NCBI GenBank assembly: GCA_963719485.1
Contig: OY970387.1
Location: 3,100,001 to 3,164,000 of the forward strand
Direction of reading: 5' to 3'
DNA length: 64,000 nucleotides
Source of the DNA: Bog-473 sp963719485
Lineage (GTDB): Bacteria > Actinomycetota > Acidimicrobiia > Acidimicrobiales > RAAP-2
Shown here: piece by piece, positions 8,640-17,412 of the stretch
Layout: every line of letters begins with the position of its first letter
How positions within the stretch are numbered: the first letter of the stretch is position 1
The notes under the pieces: model-generated
Told to the model about the DNA's origin: nothing
The model's database searches: none
What the model saw: the letters and a program-made list of their open reading frames with translations, nothing else
Program-made: the position numbers and the translations under genes

Positions 8640-9563
8640 ATGCAAGCCATCATCGTTCGAGACCGCGATAAGGGCCTCGCTGGACTCTCTTTGGCTGAGA
8701 TGCCCTATCCCATTGCGGGCGAAAACGACGTCATCGTGCGGGTCCATGGCGCGGGATTCATCTCCACCGAGCTGGAATGGACGGGAACCTGGGCCGACCG
8801 CGCCGGACGCGACCGGAGGCCAAGCATCCTGGGCCACGATCTGTCCGGTGTCGTCGCTGAGTTGGGGCCTGGAACCACGGGCCTCACCGTCGGCCAGCGG
8901 GTGTTCGGGCTGACCGACTGGTTCCGCAACGGCACCCTGGCCGAGTACACAGCGGTGGAGGCCCGTAACCTCGCTCCGCTTCCGGCCGACGTCGATCACG
9001 TCACGGCCGCCGCTCTGCCAATCTCGGGACTGACCTCATGGCAGGCGCTGTTCGACCACGCTCACCTCCGGACCGGGCAGAGCGTCTTAATACACGGCGC
9101 CGCCGGTGGTGTCGGTTCGATCGCCGTGCAGCTCGCCCGGGAGGTGGGAGCCGTCGTGATCGGCACCGGCCGGGCCGCGGACCGCGACACCGTCCTCGGC
9201 TTGGGAGCGCACGCCTTTTTGGACCTCGAGACCGACAAGCTCGAAGACGTCGGTGAGGTTAACGTGGTCTTCGATGTGATCGGCGGTGAGATTCTCGATC
9301 GCTCTGCCGCACTGGTGCGCGCCGGCGGCACTCTCGTCACCATCGTCAGGATGCCCACGGTGAAGCCAATGGACGGGCGTGCGGTCTTCTTCGTCGTCGA
9401 ATCCGACCGCATCCGGCTCGCGGAGCTCGCCCAGCGGCTGAGCGACGGACGGCTCAAGCCGATCGTGGGGGCGGTGAGGTCGCTACCTGAAGCCCCCGCT
9501 GCCTTCGCGCCGGACCGCCGTACGCACGGCAAGACGATCATCCGCGTCTTCGAAGACGGATAG
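8640..9563 (+). CDS. Zinc-independent medium-chain dehydrogenase (quinone oxidoreductase-like)
   Basis: The 307-residue protein is an NADP-dependent MDR-superfamily oxidoreductase. It has the N-terminal GroES-like domain (GHDLSGVVAELGPGTTGLTVGQRVFG, about residues 62-87) and the Rossmann domain with HGAAGGVGSIAVQLA near residue 155. The zinc ligands of alcohol dehydrogenases are absent, as in quinone oxidoreductases and enoyl-reductase-like MDR enzymes. The AAAGGAGGA ribosome-binding site ends eight bases before the ATG, so the start is firm. Likely substrates are quinones or alpha,beta-unsaturated carbonyls; the neighbourhood gives no further hint. Confidence 0.85.
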   Translation: MQAIIVRDRDKGLAGLSLAEMPYPIAGENDVIVRVHGAGFISTELEWTGTWADRAGRDRRPSILGHDLSGVVAELGPGTTGLTVGQRVFGLTDWFRNGTLAEYTAVEARNLAPLPADVDHVTAAALPISGLTSWQALFDHAHLRTGQSVLIHGAAGGVGSIAVQLAREVGAVVIGTGRAADRDTVLGLGAHAFLDLETDKLEDVGEVNVVFDVIGGEILDRSAALVRAGGTLVTIVRMPTVKPMDGRAVFFVVESDRIRLAELAQRLSDGRLKPIVGAVRSLPEAPAAFAPDRRTHGKTIIRVFEDG

Positions 9564-9642
9564 TTGGTATCGCGTTGATCTGGCGAACTGGGGCACCTCA
9601 GCGGTTCTAGGTCGAAGAGTCGGCACTCGCGAGAATGAAGGC

Positions 9643-10173
9643 GTGACTGACATCCGATCCGTCGTCGTGTGTGCGCAATGCGAGGTCCACTGGTACGCGG
9701 ACGATGAACCTGCAAAGTGCACGGACCCCGACCACGATCATCAGCGGTTTGACCTGCATCTGCACCGATCCGTCGTCGTGTTGCCGGATGGGACCGAGGT
9801 TACCGCCGTTTCGTTTGACGCCCGCGATCCCTATGCCCGCGACTCTGCTCCCAATTTCGGTCTGTATTTCGACCCGCAGTGGGATCCGCCGTGGTCCCAC
9901 CATCACCTCGCCTGGCCCGATTTCGGCGTGCCCAGTGATTCTGCTGAAGCGTTGGTCGCCCTGAGATCGCTGCTGGAACGCGCTCGCGGTGGAGACCGAG
10001 TTGAGTTGGGTTGTCTCGGAGGCCACGGACGAACCGGAACGGCCTTGGCCTACCTGGCAATCCTGTGCGGACTTCCTCCCAGCAAGGCGCTCACCTGGGT
10101 CCGTGAGAACTACTCCGCGAGCGCCGTGGAGTCAGCGCAACAGGAAGCGTTCGTTACCGACTTTGGAGGTTGA
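9643..10173 (+). CDS. Protein-tyrosine/dual-specificity phosphatase with N-terminal Cys/His cluster
   Basis: The 176-residue protein carries the C-x5-R signature of cysteine phosphatases: GCLGGHGRTGTA with catalytic Cys124 and Arg130. WPDFGVPSD at residues 91-99 matches the general-acid loop position of tyrosine phosphatases. The first 35 residues hold C10-x2-C13, C26, H31 and H33, a likely small zinc-binding knuckle that ordinary members lack. The start is GTG at 9643, with GAAGG just upstream. Substrate unknown; it lies in the accessory segment between the oxidoreductase and the integrase/IS110 scar. Confidence 0.75.
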   Translation: MTDIRSVVVCAQCEVHWYADDEPAKCTDPDHDHQRFDLHLHRSVVVLPDGTEVTAVSFDARDPYARDSAPNFGLYFDPQWDPPWSHHHLAWPDFGVPSDSAEALVALRSLLERARGGDRVELGCLGGHGRTGTALAYLAILCGLPPSKALTWVRENYSASAVESAQQEAFVTDFGG

Positions 10174-10420
10174 GGTCCCCGTTCATCGTATCGGACTGCC
10201 CGCCGATCCGGCGAGCTCCTATCACTTGTCAACCCTCTTTGGGGGCTCGGAGTGAAAACAGCGGACACGACATTGATGAGTCACTCGAGGTGAGGACAAG
10301 CTCCTAATTTGGGTCACGCGTTTTCGAGATCGTGGGCTCGAGCTGAGGGTCGGCGAGTCGCTGGAGAGCCAGCTTCGAAGAGCGGCAGTACGGGGAAAGC
10401 CAGACCCACAGCCCGAGGAT

Positions 10421-10633
10421 TTAGCCGCGAGGCAGGTAGCGATAGACCTCGCGGGCGACGTAGCGCTTCAAGATGCGGATGATCTCGGGCTTGGTCTTTC
10501 CCTCCTTGACCCGGCGCTCGAAGTGGCCGTTGGTTTTGCCCGATCCCTTCGGGACGGGTGCGACGTCGCACAGGTGGGCCCACGCACCCTCTGAATGCAA
10601 CCGCTCGGGGTTGTCGCCCGCCGCCATCACCAG
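10421..10633 (-). pseudogene. IS110-family transposase C-terminus, internally deleted
   Basis: Read on the reverse strand, this is AAGDNPERLHSEGAWAHL followed by VAPVPKGSGKTN, the second catalytic region of IS110/IS116/IS902 (DEDD) transposases, and then RRVKEGKTKPEIIRILKRY and REVYRYLP, their C-terminal tail. About 40 residues that normally stand between these blocks (the RGG-containing stretch) are missing, and everything N-terminal is absent. The frame is continuous with the integrase fragment to the right. It is a dead relic. Confidence 0.72.
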
Positions 10634-10720
10634 TGCGAAGAGCAGGTCTGCGGTCTTGTCGGCTGCATCGCGGTCGAGCTCCTCGACGACGTGGGAGTAG
10701 ACGTCGGCCGTGATGGCCAC
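10634..10720 (-). pseudogene. Tyrosine-recombinase (phage integrase) C-terminal relic
   Basis: The 29 residues AITADVYSHVVEELDRDAA and DKTADLLFA are the C-terminal end of a tyrosine integrase, starting just before its catalytic Tyr (the Y of DVYSH). The upstream codons still read DRGDRSV in frame, but no catalytic Arg or His box precedes them: the neighbouring glycosyltransferase gene begins immediately. The fragment runs in frame into an IS110 relic, so two mobile elements have been joined by recombination or deletion. Confidence 0.72.
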
Positions 10721-10727
10721 CGACCGG

Positions 10728-11879
10728 TCACCACGGTCCGATGTCGCCGCGCACCGGGCGCCGGGCGGCCAGATCCGCGTACACCTGCTCGTGTACCGGT
10801 CCGACGGCGCTCTCCCAGTCCCAGCGCGACGCCCGGTCGACGCAGCGTGTCGGCGTCTTGGGATCGGCCGCCAGGTTGACGGCCTCGCACAGCGCCTGGC
10901 CCAGTGCCGCGGGGGTCGAGGCGCCGGCGACGCACCCCACGGTGTCGTCGATCAGCTCGGGCATCCCTCCGGTCGGGGTGCACACCGCCGGGGTGCCGCT
11001 CGCCAGTGATTCGATCAGGGCCAGGCCGAAGGCCTCGTGCTCTGCCGGCAGCACGGTCACCGTGGCCGCTCGGTAGCGCCCCGGTACCTCTGCGGGGGAT
11101 CCCGGTCCCAGCACGTCGACGGCCGCGGCGACATGGTCGCCGAGCGCGGCGGCCGCGGCCAGGGCCCTTCCCGGGTCGCCCTGGCCGGAGAGCGCCAGCC
11201 GTGCATCCGGTCGTCCCGTGAGGAGCCGGGCGAAGGCCGCGACCGCCAGCTCGACCCGCTTGCGGTCGTCGGTCAGGGTGGCGGAGAAGAGGATCCTCGG
11301 CGGTCCCGTGCGGGGCTCCAGGTCCGCCGGGAACTGGCCGAGGTGCACCCCCGGGGGAAGGACGACCGCGGCGCCCCCGACGGACGCCGCCAGGGCGGTG
11401 GCCGAGGCCCGGCTGAGGGTGGCGGTGGCGCCGGCGAGGCGCACGGCGAGCCGGAAGGCGCCTCGGGGAAGCGCATGAGGGGGCAGCTGGCTCCGGTCGG
11501 GGTGCCCGAGGACCGTGTAGAGGGTGGGACGGCGCACGAGGGCTCCGGCCAGGGCCGCCGTCGGGGTGAGTGCATGGACGACGTCGGGGCGCAGGCGAGT
11601 CAGGGGCTCGAGGGCCACGGCGCCGAAGGTCTCCACCTCGGTGACCCCGAAGCGCCCGGCCGGGCCGGCACCGAAACGATGCCGCCGCTCAACGGTCACT
11701 CCGTCGGGACGGCGCTCGGTACGCCACGCGCCGCCGCCGTGGGCGCTCTTCGGCGCTCCCGTGACGATGGTGACGTCGTGACCCTTTCCAGAGAGGTAGC
11801 GCGACAGGTCGTCGAGGTAACGCTCCGCTCCTCGCCGCACCTCGGGCCACGGGTACGGATGGACGATCGCGATCCTCAC
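10728..11879 (-). CDS. Glycosyltransferase family 4
   Basis: This 383-residue GT-B glycosyltransferase begins VRIAIVHPYPWPEVRRGAE, with the glycine-rich acceptor motif, and has the donor-side signature AEHEAFGLALIESLASGTP containing E-x7-E. The GTG at 11879 overlaps the stop of the upstream double glycosyltransferase (GTGA), which decides the start; the open frame upstream to 11990 is only a shadow of that gene. It is the last gene of the leftward six-gene operon 18270-10728, and its stop lies seven bases from the integrase/IS110 scar. So the operon may once have continued further and been cut here. Confidence 0.85.
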   Translation of the reverse strand: MRIAIVHPYPWPEVRRGAERYLDDLSRYLSGKGHDVTIVTGAPKSAHGGGAWRTERRPDGVTVERRHRFGAGPAGRFGVTEVETFGAVALEPLTRLRPDVVHALTPTAALAGALVRRPTLYTVLGHPDRSQLPPHALPRGAFRLAVRLAGATATLSRASATALAASVGGAAVVLPPGVHLGQFPADLEPRTGPPRILFSATLTDDRKRVELAVAAFARLLTGRPDARLALSGQGDPGRALAAAAALGDHVAAAVDVLGPGSPAEVPGRYRAATVTVLPAEHEAFGLALIESLASGTPAVCTPTGGMPELIDDTVGCVAGASTPAALGQALCEAVNLAADPKTPTRCVDRASRWDWESAVGPVHEQVYADLAARRPVRGDIGPW

Positions 11880-13852
11880 AGCAACAGCGTCCCGTGTCGG
11901 AGCGAGCCACGCGCCATGGTCGCCACCTCGCAGAGGTCGACGGCCAGGGCACCCGGAAGGCACGCCACCCGCTGCATCGGGTCTGCGCACGGTGGGTCGG
12001 TCCGCAGCCGATAGGCCAGCCAGGGCAGCGTGAGGAGGAGGGCGGGCCGCCAGCGCACGGCGAGGGCGATCCCGACTGCTGCCGCGATGGCGGGCGGGTG
12101 CGTGGGCTTCCAGAAGATGAGGCGGTGCACCAACGCCGGCCGCGCGTCCGGACGGCCCTTCAGGACCAAGGGGAGATCGGCCCAGCGCGTGGCCTCGTGC
12201 AGCGCGTCGCGGAGGCTGCCCGGACGCACGTCGTGATGGACGAGGGCGTCGCCGGCGAAGACGGGCTCAATACCGGCTGCCGTCATCGCCAGGCCCAAAC
12301 GGGTGTCCTCGCCGCTGGGTCGCCGGAAGCGTTCGTCGAAGCCGCCCACGGCGACCAGGTCGTCGCGCCGGTAGAAGACGTTGCACGTCTCGAAGAAGCG
12401 CGCCGAGTCGACCTCCATGACGCGCGAGAAGGGCGCACCGGCGAGGTGGAGCTGGTCCGGGGACGGCGCCGTCCGGCCCACCGCGACCCGGGCCCGTCCG
12501 TCGAGGGCGGCCAGTCCGGCCCGGAGCCAACCGGGGTCGGGCACGCAGTCGTCGTCGGTGAAGGCGATCACGGGCGCGCCGGTCGAGCGCCAGGCCAGAT
12601 TCCGCGCCGCCGCCGGGCCGCGGCGCACGGGCTGGGTGAGGACGCGCAAGGGGAGCGTGCCTGACGCCTCGGCTTTGGCCAGCACCGCTCCGGTCCCGTC
12701 CGGTGAGGCGTCGTCGACCACGACGACCTCGAAGTCGCCGGCGGGCAGGTCCTGCTTGGCCAGCGCCCGCAGGAGGCGTTCGAGGCGGTCGGCCCGACCG
12801 TGCGAGGGCACGACGACGGCCACCTTGGGACCGGGGAGGTCGACCGTGCCGGCGTCGGCGTCGGCGTCCGGAGAAGCCGGCCCGGGCCCCACCGGCGGTG
12901 CGGGGACCAGCCCGAGGTGGGTCTTCGCCCGGAGCCGCCACTGCGCGGCGTCGTCGGCGTCCCCGCGCCGGATCGCTCCCACGGCTTCGCGCAGGCACGC
13001 CGTCGCCTGCAGGCCCCGGTAGGCGACGGCCCGTTGCGGCCCGAGCGACTCTCGGAGGTGGACCCGGAGGTTCGCCGCCTCCAAGGCCAGTCGGCCGTCG
13101 CCGAACCGACGCACGCCGGAGACGTTGCCGACGTGGCGGACCACGGCGCCGGGTTCGAACCACACCTCCCATCCGTGGGCCCGGGCCCGTGCGCACCATT
13201 CGAGGTCCTCGACGTACATGAAGAAGCGCTCGTCGAGGCCGCCGAGCTCGTCGACGGCGGCCCGCCGGAGCAGCCATGCCGCACCCACCGCCCAGTCCAC
13301 CGCCTCGGGGTGGTCGCCGCGCCAGGCGCCCTCGAGGTAACGACGGGCCAGGACGGAGCGGGGCAGCCAGCGCCGGCCGCCCAGGGCGTCGATGAAGGCG
13401 ACCGCGAAGCTCGGGAACGGATGCACCGAGTGCTCCGTCGAGTCGTCGGGACGCAGCAGCCGGGGTACGACGAGGGCGGCGCGCGGGTGCATCGCCGCCG
13501 CAGCCACGAGGGTGGCGACGGCCTTCGGTTCGGGCCAGGCATCCGAGTTGAGGGCGAGGAACCACGGCGCGTCCGACCGGGCCAGGAGCAAGTTGACGGC
13601 CCGCGCAAAACCGAGGTTCTGGTCGCCGGCGACGACGTCGGCCTCGGGTACCGCACGGCGGATGGCGTCGACCGTGCCGTCCGACGAGGCGTTGTCGTGG
13701 ACGAGGACCGTGAGGTCGACGCCCTGGTCGGTGTCGAGGAGGTGGCGCAGGGCGCGGACCGAGAGGTCTGCGGAGTTCCAGGTCACCACACCCACGTCGA
13801 CCCGGGGCCGTCCGGCCGCACCGGACCGAGGTGCGTCCGGGCCCGTGGTCAT
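11876..13852 (-). CDS. Two-domain GT2-GT2 glycosyltransferase
   Basis: The 658-residue protein contains two complete GT-A domains. The first, residues about 18-300, is rhamnosyltransferase-like: VGVVTWNSADLSVRALRHL, VLVHDNASSDGT, FLALNSDAWPEP and YVEDLEWCARARAHGW. The second, about 345-600, starts KVAVVVPSHGRADRLERLL and has VVVDDASPDG, FTDDDCVPDPGW and SGEDTRLGLAMTAAG. A hydrophobic stretch near the C-terminus (AIAAAVGIALAV, LLLTLPWLAYRL) suggests membrane association. The ATG at 13852 overlaps the preceding stop (ATGA). Two catalytic domains in one chain would allow two successive additions or an alternating disaccharide. Confidence 0.83.
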   Translation of the reverse strand: MTTGPDAPRSGAAGRPRVDVGVVTWNSADLSVRALRHLLDTDQGVDLTVLVHDNASSDGTVDAIRRAVPEADVVAGDQNLGFARAVNLLLARSDAPWFLALNSDAWPEPKAVATLVAAAAMHPRAALVVPRLLRPDDSTEHSVHPFPSFAVAFIDALGGRRWLPRSVLARRYLEGAWRGDHPEAVDWAVGAAWLLRRAAVDELGGLDERFFMYVEDLEWCARARAHGWEVWFEPGAVVRHVGNVSGVRRFGDGRLALEAANLRVHLRESLGPQRAVAYRGLQATACLREAVGAIRRGDADDAAQWRLRAKTHLGLVPAPPVGPGPASPDADADAGTVDLPGPKVAVVVPSHGRADRLERLLRALAKQDLPAGDFEVVVVDDASPDGTGAVLAKAEASGTLPLRVLTQPVRRGPAAARNLAWRSTGAPVIAFTDDDCVPDPGWLRAGLAALDGRARVAVGRTAPSPDQLHLAGAPFSRVMEVDSARFFETCNVFYRRDDLVAVGGFDERFRRPSGEDTRLGLAMTAAGIEPVFAGDALVHHDVRPGSLRDALHEATRWADLPLVLKGRPDARPALVHRLIFWKPTHPPAIAAAVGIALAVRWRPALLLTLPWLAYRLRTDPPCADPMQRVACLPGALAVDLCEVATMARGSLRHGTLLL

Positions 13853-15507
13853 GCTGCGGGGACGGGATGCCAGCCGGGTCGCCCCGGCAGCCGGGAGCCG
13901 AGGTGGCGCTGGGCCAGCGAACGGGTCTGGTCCCCGAGCCCGCCCCAGCCGGCGCGCCGGGCCCCACGCGGCGAGCGGTAGACGACGAAATGGGAGCGAC
14001 CGTGGTACTTGCGGTAGTGCAGGAGGCCGCCCGCCGCCGCATGGTCGAGCAAGGCCGGAATGGGCAGCGGCCGGTGGAGGTCGGTGTCGTGCGGATCCTC
14101 TTCGAGGAAGTTGACCGCGATCACCTCGGCCCGCTGCTCCATCTCGGCCAGGAAGGCGAAGGGGTCCTCGACGTGTTCGATCACGTCGAACGAGTAGGCG
14201 GCGTCGAATCCGGAGGGGATGTCGTCGGCATCGAGATCGAAGACGTCGGCCTCCACGCCCCGGCGGGCCAGGCGCCACCGGAGGTACTCCGTGCTCGGGT
14301 TGGCGAAATCGGCGAACGAGACCTGGTACCCGGCGCCGGCCAGCCGCAGGCCGTCTGCGCCGATCCCGCAGCCGTAGTCGAGGAGCGACGCTCCGGGTGG
14401 GACCTCGGCCTGCAGGTCGGCGAGGTACGGCGCCTTGGTCCCCGACATGGCGAAGACGGTCAGGTCGTAGAGGTACATCCTGCTCGTCCGGTAGAAGGTC
14501 TCTTCGTCCGCCGCCCTCTCGCGTTCGGCGTCGACCTGGTGCTCGTGACCGGTGAGCAGGTCGAGGTCGAACTCGTCACCCAGGTACGCCTTCAGCTCGG
14601 CCAGGTCGGCGGCGCCGGCCCACCCGGCCAGGAAGGATGCGGCCAGCCGGGAATAGTACGACCGGTTGGCCTTTCGCTCGGCGGCGGCGCGCACCGCGCC
14701 CCACGACACGGGGACCCGGTCGACCACTGCGGGCCACATGCGGCTGGCGGGTGACTCGCTGACGGCCGCGCGTACCCGGGCCAGGAAGAAGGGGGAGAAC
14801 CACGGGTGGAGCGCCGCCATGTGGTGCTCCCCGATCGCCACGCCCCGGAAGCGCCGTTCCAGTGCCTTCCAGTCGTAGCGGTGGAGATGGGCGGTGCACG
14901 CCGCGGGCTCGTAATGGAGCTGCATCCCCTTCTGGCCCAGCCGGTACCCGCAGTCGAGGTCCTCGTAGTAGTAGGTGAACGACTCGTCGAAACCGCCGGC
15001 GCTCAGGAAGAAGCGCCGCTTGAGCGAGACGTTGCAGGAGTAGAAGCGGCCGAAGCCCGCGTCGTCACCCGCGATCGACCGGTAGTCGAACTGGGTGCTC
15101 GACCAGTCGAGCCAGCGTGCGATCCGGTCGGCCTCGACCTCCTTGTGCCACTCGACGTGGCCGAGGACGGCCGCCGTCTCGTCCCGGTTCGCGTTGTGCC
15201 GCTGGACGTGGCGGGCCACCAGGTCGGGAGCCGGCACCATGTCGTCGCCCAGGAAGAGGACGATGGGCCGGTCGGTGGATCGGGCCCCGGCATTGCGGGC
15301 CGCGCCGGGACCCCCCTGCTCCTTGACGACCACGGTGGCGGCGCCGAGGTCCGGGACGGCTTGGTCGGAGCCGTCGACGACGACGACCGTCTCGAAGCCC
15401 GGCGCGCTCTGCCGGCGCAACCCGTCGAGCGTGCGGGCCAGTATCGGCCAGCGGTCCCGGGTCGGGATGACGACGGCGACGTCGGCGGCTCTGAAACGCT
15501 CAGCCAC
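13849..15507 (-). CDS. GT2 glycosyltransferase fused to SAM methyltransferase
   Basis: The 552-residue protein joins an N-terminal GT-A domain (VAVVIPTRDRWPILARTL, VVVVDGSD, LFLGDDMVPAPD, GGFDESFTYYYEDLDCGYR) to a C-terminal class I methyltransferase from about residue 350, with SAM motif LLDYGCGIGADGLRLAGAG and the acidic strand YSFDVIEHVEDPFAF. Such fusions could add a sugar and O-methylate it, for example to cap a chain, but that coupling is inference. The start is GTG at 15507, six bases after the upstream acyltransferase stop. The stop overlaps the ATG of the next gene. Confidence 0.83.
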   Translation of the reverse strand: MAERFRAADVAVVIPTRDRWPILARTLDGLRRQSAPGFETVVVVDGSDQAVPDLGAATVVVKEQGGPGAARNAGARSTDRPIVLFLGDDMVPAPDLVARHVQRHNANRDETAAVLGHVEWHKEVEADRIARWLDWSSTQFDYRSIAGDDAGFGRFYSCNVSLKRRFFLSAGGFDESFTYYYEDLDCGYRLGQKGMQLHYEPAACTAHLHRYDWKALERRFRGVAIGEHHMAALHPWFSPFFLARVRAAVSESPASRMWPAVVDRVPVSWGAVRAAAERKANRSYYSRLAASFLAGWAGAADLAELKAYLGDEFDLDLLTGHEHQVDAERERAADEETFYRTSRMYLYDLTVFAMSGTKAPYLADLQAEVPPGASLLDYGCGIGADGLRLAGAGYQVSFADFANPSTEYLRWRLARRGVEADVFDLDADDIPSGFDAAYSFDVIEHVEDPFAFLAEMEQRAEVIAVNFLEEDPHDTDLHRPLPIPALLDHAAAGGLLHYRKYHGRSHFVVYRSPRGARRAGWGGLGDQTRSLAQRHLGSRLPGRPGWHPVPAA

Positions 15508-15513
15508 GGACGC

Positions 15514-16137
15514 TCACCCCTCGGCCGACAGGACGCGCTCCGCGAGGGCGGGCGACCGGAAGTCCTGCACGGGCTTGGCCGGCGTGCCGAAGGCCAGGCA
15601 GTGCGCAGGGATGGGCCGGGTGACGAGCGAGTGGGCGCCGATGACCGCGCCTTCGCCGATGTCCGCCACCACCGTGCACTTGGACATCACCACGACACTG
15701 TCGCCGATCCGGATGGGTCGATAGTCGTACCCCTGCTCGAGGACGTGCAGCTCCGGGTCGCCGTAGCGGTGTTTCCCGTCGATGAGCATCACGTCCTGAC
15801 CGAAGACACACCGCCGACCGATGTCGATGGAGGTCGTGCACTGAATCAGGGCGTGCGAGGTGAAGATCGATCCGTCGCCGATGGTGACGATGCCATCGCC
15901 CGATATCTCGCACACGAACCCGCGACGGAAGTCGACCCCCGACCCGACCACCAGCGTCCCACCGTCGGGGATGTCGAGGGAGAAGCCCGGTCCCAGCCGG
16001 ACGGGCCCGCGGAACTCCACGCGGCAGTGCCGGTGGGTCGCCTGCACGGCAAGTTGTCGGGCGGAGGAGGAGAGTCGATGACCGACCCGGTACCGGAGCA
16101 GCCAGGGAGCCCTGCGGAGCCGGTCAGTGCTGATCAC
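15514..16137 (-). CDS. Hexapeptide-repeat (LbH) acyltransferase
   Basis: The 207-residue protein is a second beta-helix acyltransferase. Hexapeptide repeats extend from about residue 50 to 190, with YRPIRIGDSVVVMSKCTVV and IGEGAVIGAHSLVTRPIPA near the end, and FGTPAKPV as the closing loop. GTG at 16137 overlaps the Wzt stop codon (GTGA) and is followed by an N-terminal basic segment. A much longer frame, open to 16827 in the same register, is a shadow of the ATPase gene. Role: probably O-acetylation of the exported glycan before or during chain capping. Confidence 0.82.
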   Translation of the reverse strand: MISTDRLRRAPWLLRYRVGHRLSSSARQLAVQATHRHCRVEFRGPVRLGPGFSLDIPDGGTLVVGSGVDFRRGFVCEISGDGIVTIGDGSIFTSHALIQCTTSIDIGRRCVFGQDVMLIDGKHRYGDPELHVLEQGYDYRPIRIGDSVVVMSKCTVVADIGEGAVIGAHSLVTRPIPAHCLAFGTPAKPVQDFRSPALAERVLSAEG

Positions 16138-17384
16138 CGGACGACGTCGGCGACGGGCCCGCGCTCCAGGCCGTTCGTCTCGGGGACGCTGGAGGTGTCC
16201 TCGCGGGTGAACGACGCCTCGAGGTCCGCGAGCCCGGCGACGGTGTTCCGTCCCGTCACGAAGAAGGAGACGGGGGGGTGGTGGGCGAGTGTGGTGCGCA
16301 GGTCGGGTCGGTCGATGCGCACGCCGATCTGGTAACTCCCCGTGGGGAGCTGCGAGCGGAACGCCATCGTCCAGCTGAATTCGCGCCCTGCGTCGATGGC
16401 CCCGAAGACGCTGCCGGCCGAGGAGTCGGCGTAGAGGGCGGTACCGTCCTGCGCGAAGAGCGTTGACGCAACGACGAGGTCGTCCACCGCTTGGAGCGCG
16501 CGAGCGCGGACCCGCACGGTCGTCGGTTGGCCGGCTTCGAGGTGGCCGGTCGGGGTCCCTTCGGGCCCGAGGAGGTCCACCGACTCGATCTTCACCACCT
16601 GGGGTTCGAACCGCAACCCCGACCCGTGGTCGATGTGCATCTCCGATTCCGCGCTCATGATGTCGTGGAAGGCGGCAATGGAGTCCTCGGGTGTGCCGAG
16701 GTGCCGCGGTGTCCCGTTGTGGATCAGGAGCACCCGTTCGCACATCCGGCGCACCAGCCCGAGGTGATGGCTCACCATGACGATGGTCGTCCCCCGGGCC
16801 CGGATCTCGTTCATCCGGTCGTAGCACTTGACCTGGAAGGCAAGGTCGCCGACGGCCAGGACCTCGTCGACGATCAGGACGTCGGGCTCGGCGTGGACCG
16901 CCACGGCGAAGCCGAGCCGGACGTACATGCCGGAGGAGTAGAACTTGACGGGCGTGTCGATGAAGTCATCGACCTCGGCGAAGTCGATGATCTGCTCGAG
17001 CCGCTCGTCGATCTGCCGCTTGGACAGTCCGAGGATGGCGCCGTTGACGTAGATGTTCTCCCGGCCGGTGAGCTCACGGTGGAAGCCCACGCCAACCTGG
17101 ATCAGCGGCGCCACCCGCCCCCAGACCCGGACGGAACCTTCGGTCGGAGCCGTGATGCCCGCGATCAGCGACATGAGGGTCGACTTGCCGGACCCGTTTC
17201 TCCCGATGACGCCGATCGACTCGCCATCGGCCACCGTGAGGTCGACGCCGCGCAACGCCCAGAACTCGTCGCGTTCCGTCTTGGGACGGAACCGCAGCGC
17301 CGAGGTCAGGAGCATGGGTGTGTCCACGTACTTCGTGAACATCTTGCTGACGTCGCGGAGCTCAATGGCGGACGATCGGCTCAT
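16134..17384 (-). CDS. wzt: Polysaccharide ABC exporter ATPase with C-terminal domain
   Basis: The 416-residue protein is the ATPase of an O-antigen/teichoic-acid-type ABC exporter. Walker A is GRNGSGKST at residues 61-69, the signature loop is FYSSGMYVRLGFAV, and Walker B is VLIVDEVLAVGD. VGVGFHRELTGRENIYVNG is the insertion typical of the Wzt/TagH subfamily. From about residue 250 a beta-rich C-terminal domain follows, corresponding to the glycan-binding domain of Wzt proteins that recognise a capped chain end. It sits directly downstream of the permease gene, with 28 bases between them, and the two should form one transporter. Confidence 0.92.
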   Translation of the reverse strand: MSRSSAIELRDVSKMFTKYVDTPMLLTSALRFRPKTERDEFWALRGVDLTVADGESIGVIGRNGSGKSTLMSLIAGITAPTEGSVRVWGRVAPLIQVGVGFHRELTGRENIYVNGAILGLSKRQIDERLEQIIDFAEVDDFIDTPVKFYSSGMYVRLGFAVAVHAEPDVLIVDEVLAVGDLAFQVKCYDRMNEIRARGTTIVMVSHHLGLVRRMCERVLLIHNGTPRHLGTPEDSIAAFHDIMSAESEMHIDHGSGLRFEPQVVKIESVDLLGPEGTPTGHLEAGQPTTVRVRARALQAVDDLVVASTLFAQDGTALYADSSAGSVFGAIDAGREFSWTMAFRSQLPTGSYQIGVRIDRPDLRTTLAHHPPVSFFVTGRNTVAGLADLEASFTREDTSSVPETNGLERGPVADVVR

Positions 17385-17412
17385 CTGGCGATACCCCGGT
17401 GCAGGCTCACGG

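Noticed and set aside
13853..14278. Longer start for the GT2-GT2 protein at 14278
   Set aside because: The added 142 residues are the antisense-like Arg/Gly/Pro shadow of the methyltransferase domain; the ATGA overlap at 13852 is a better start.
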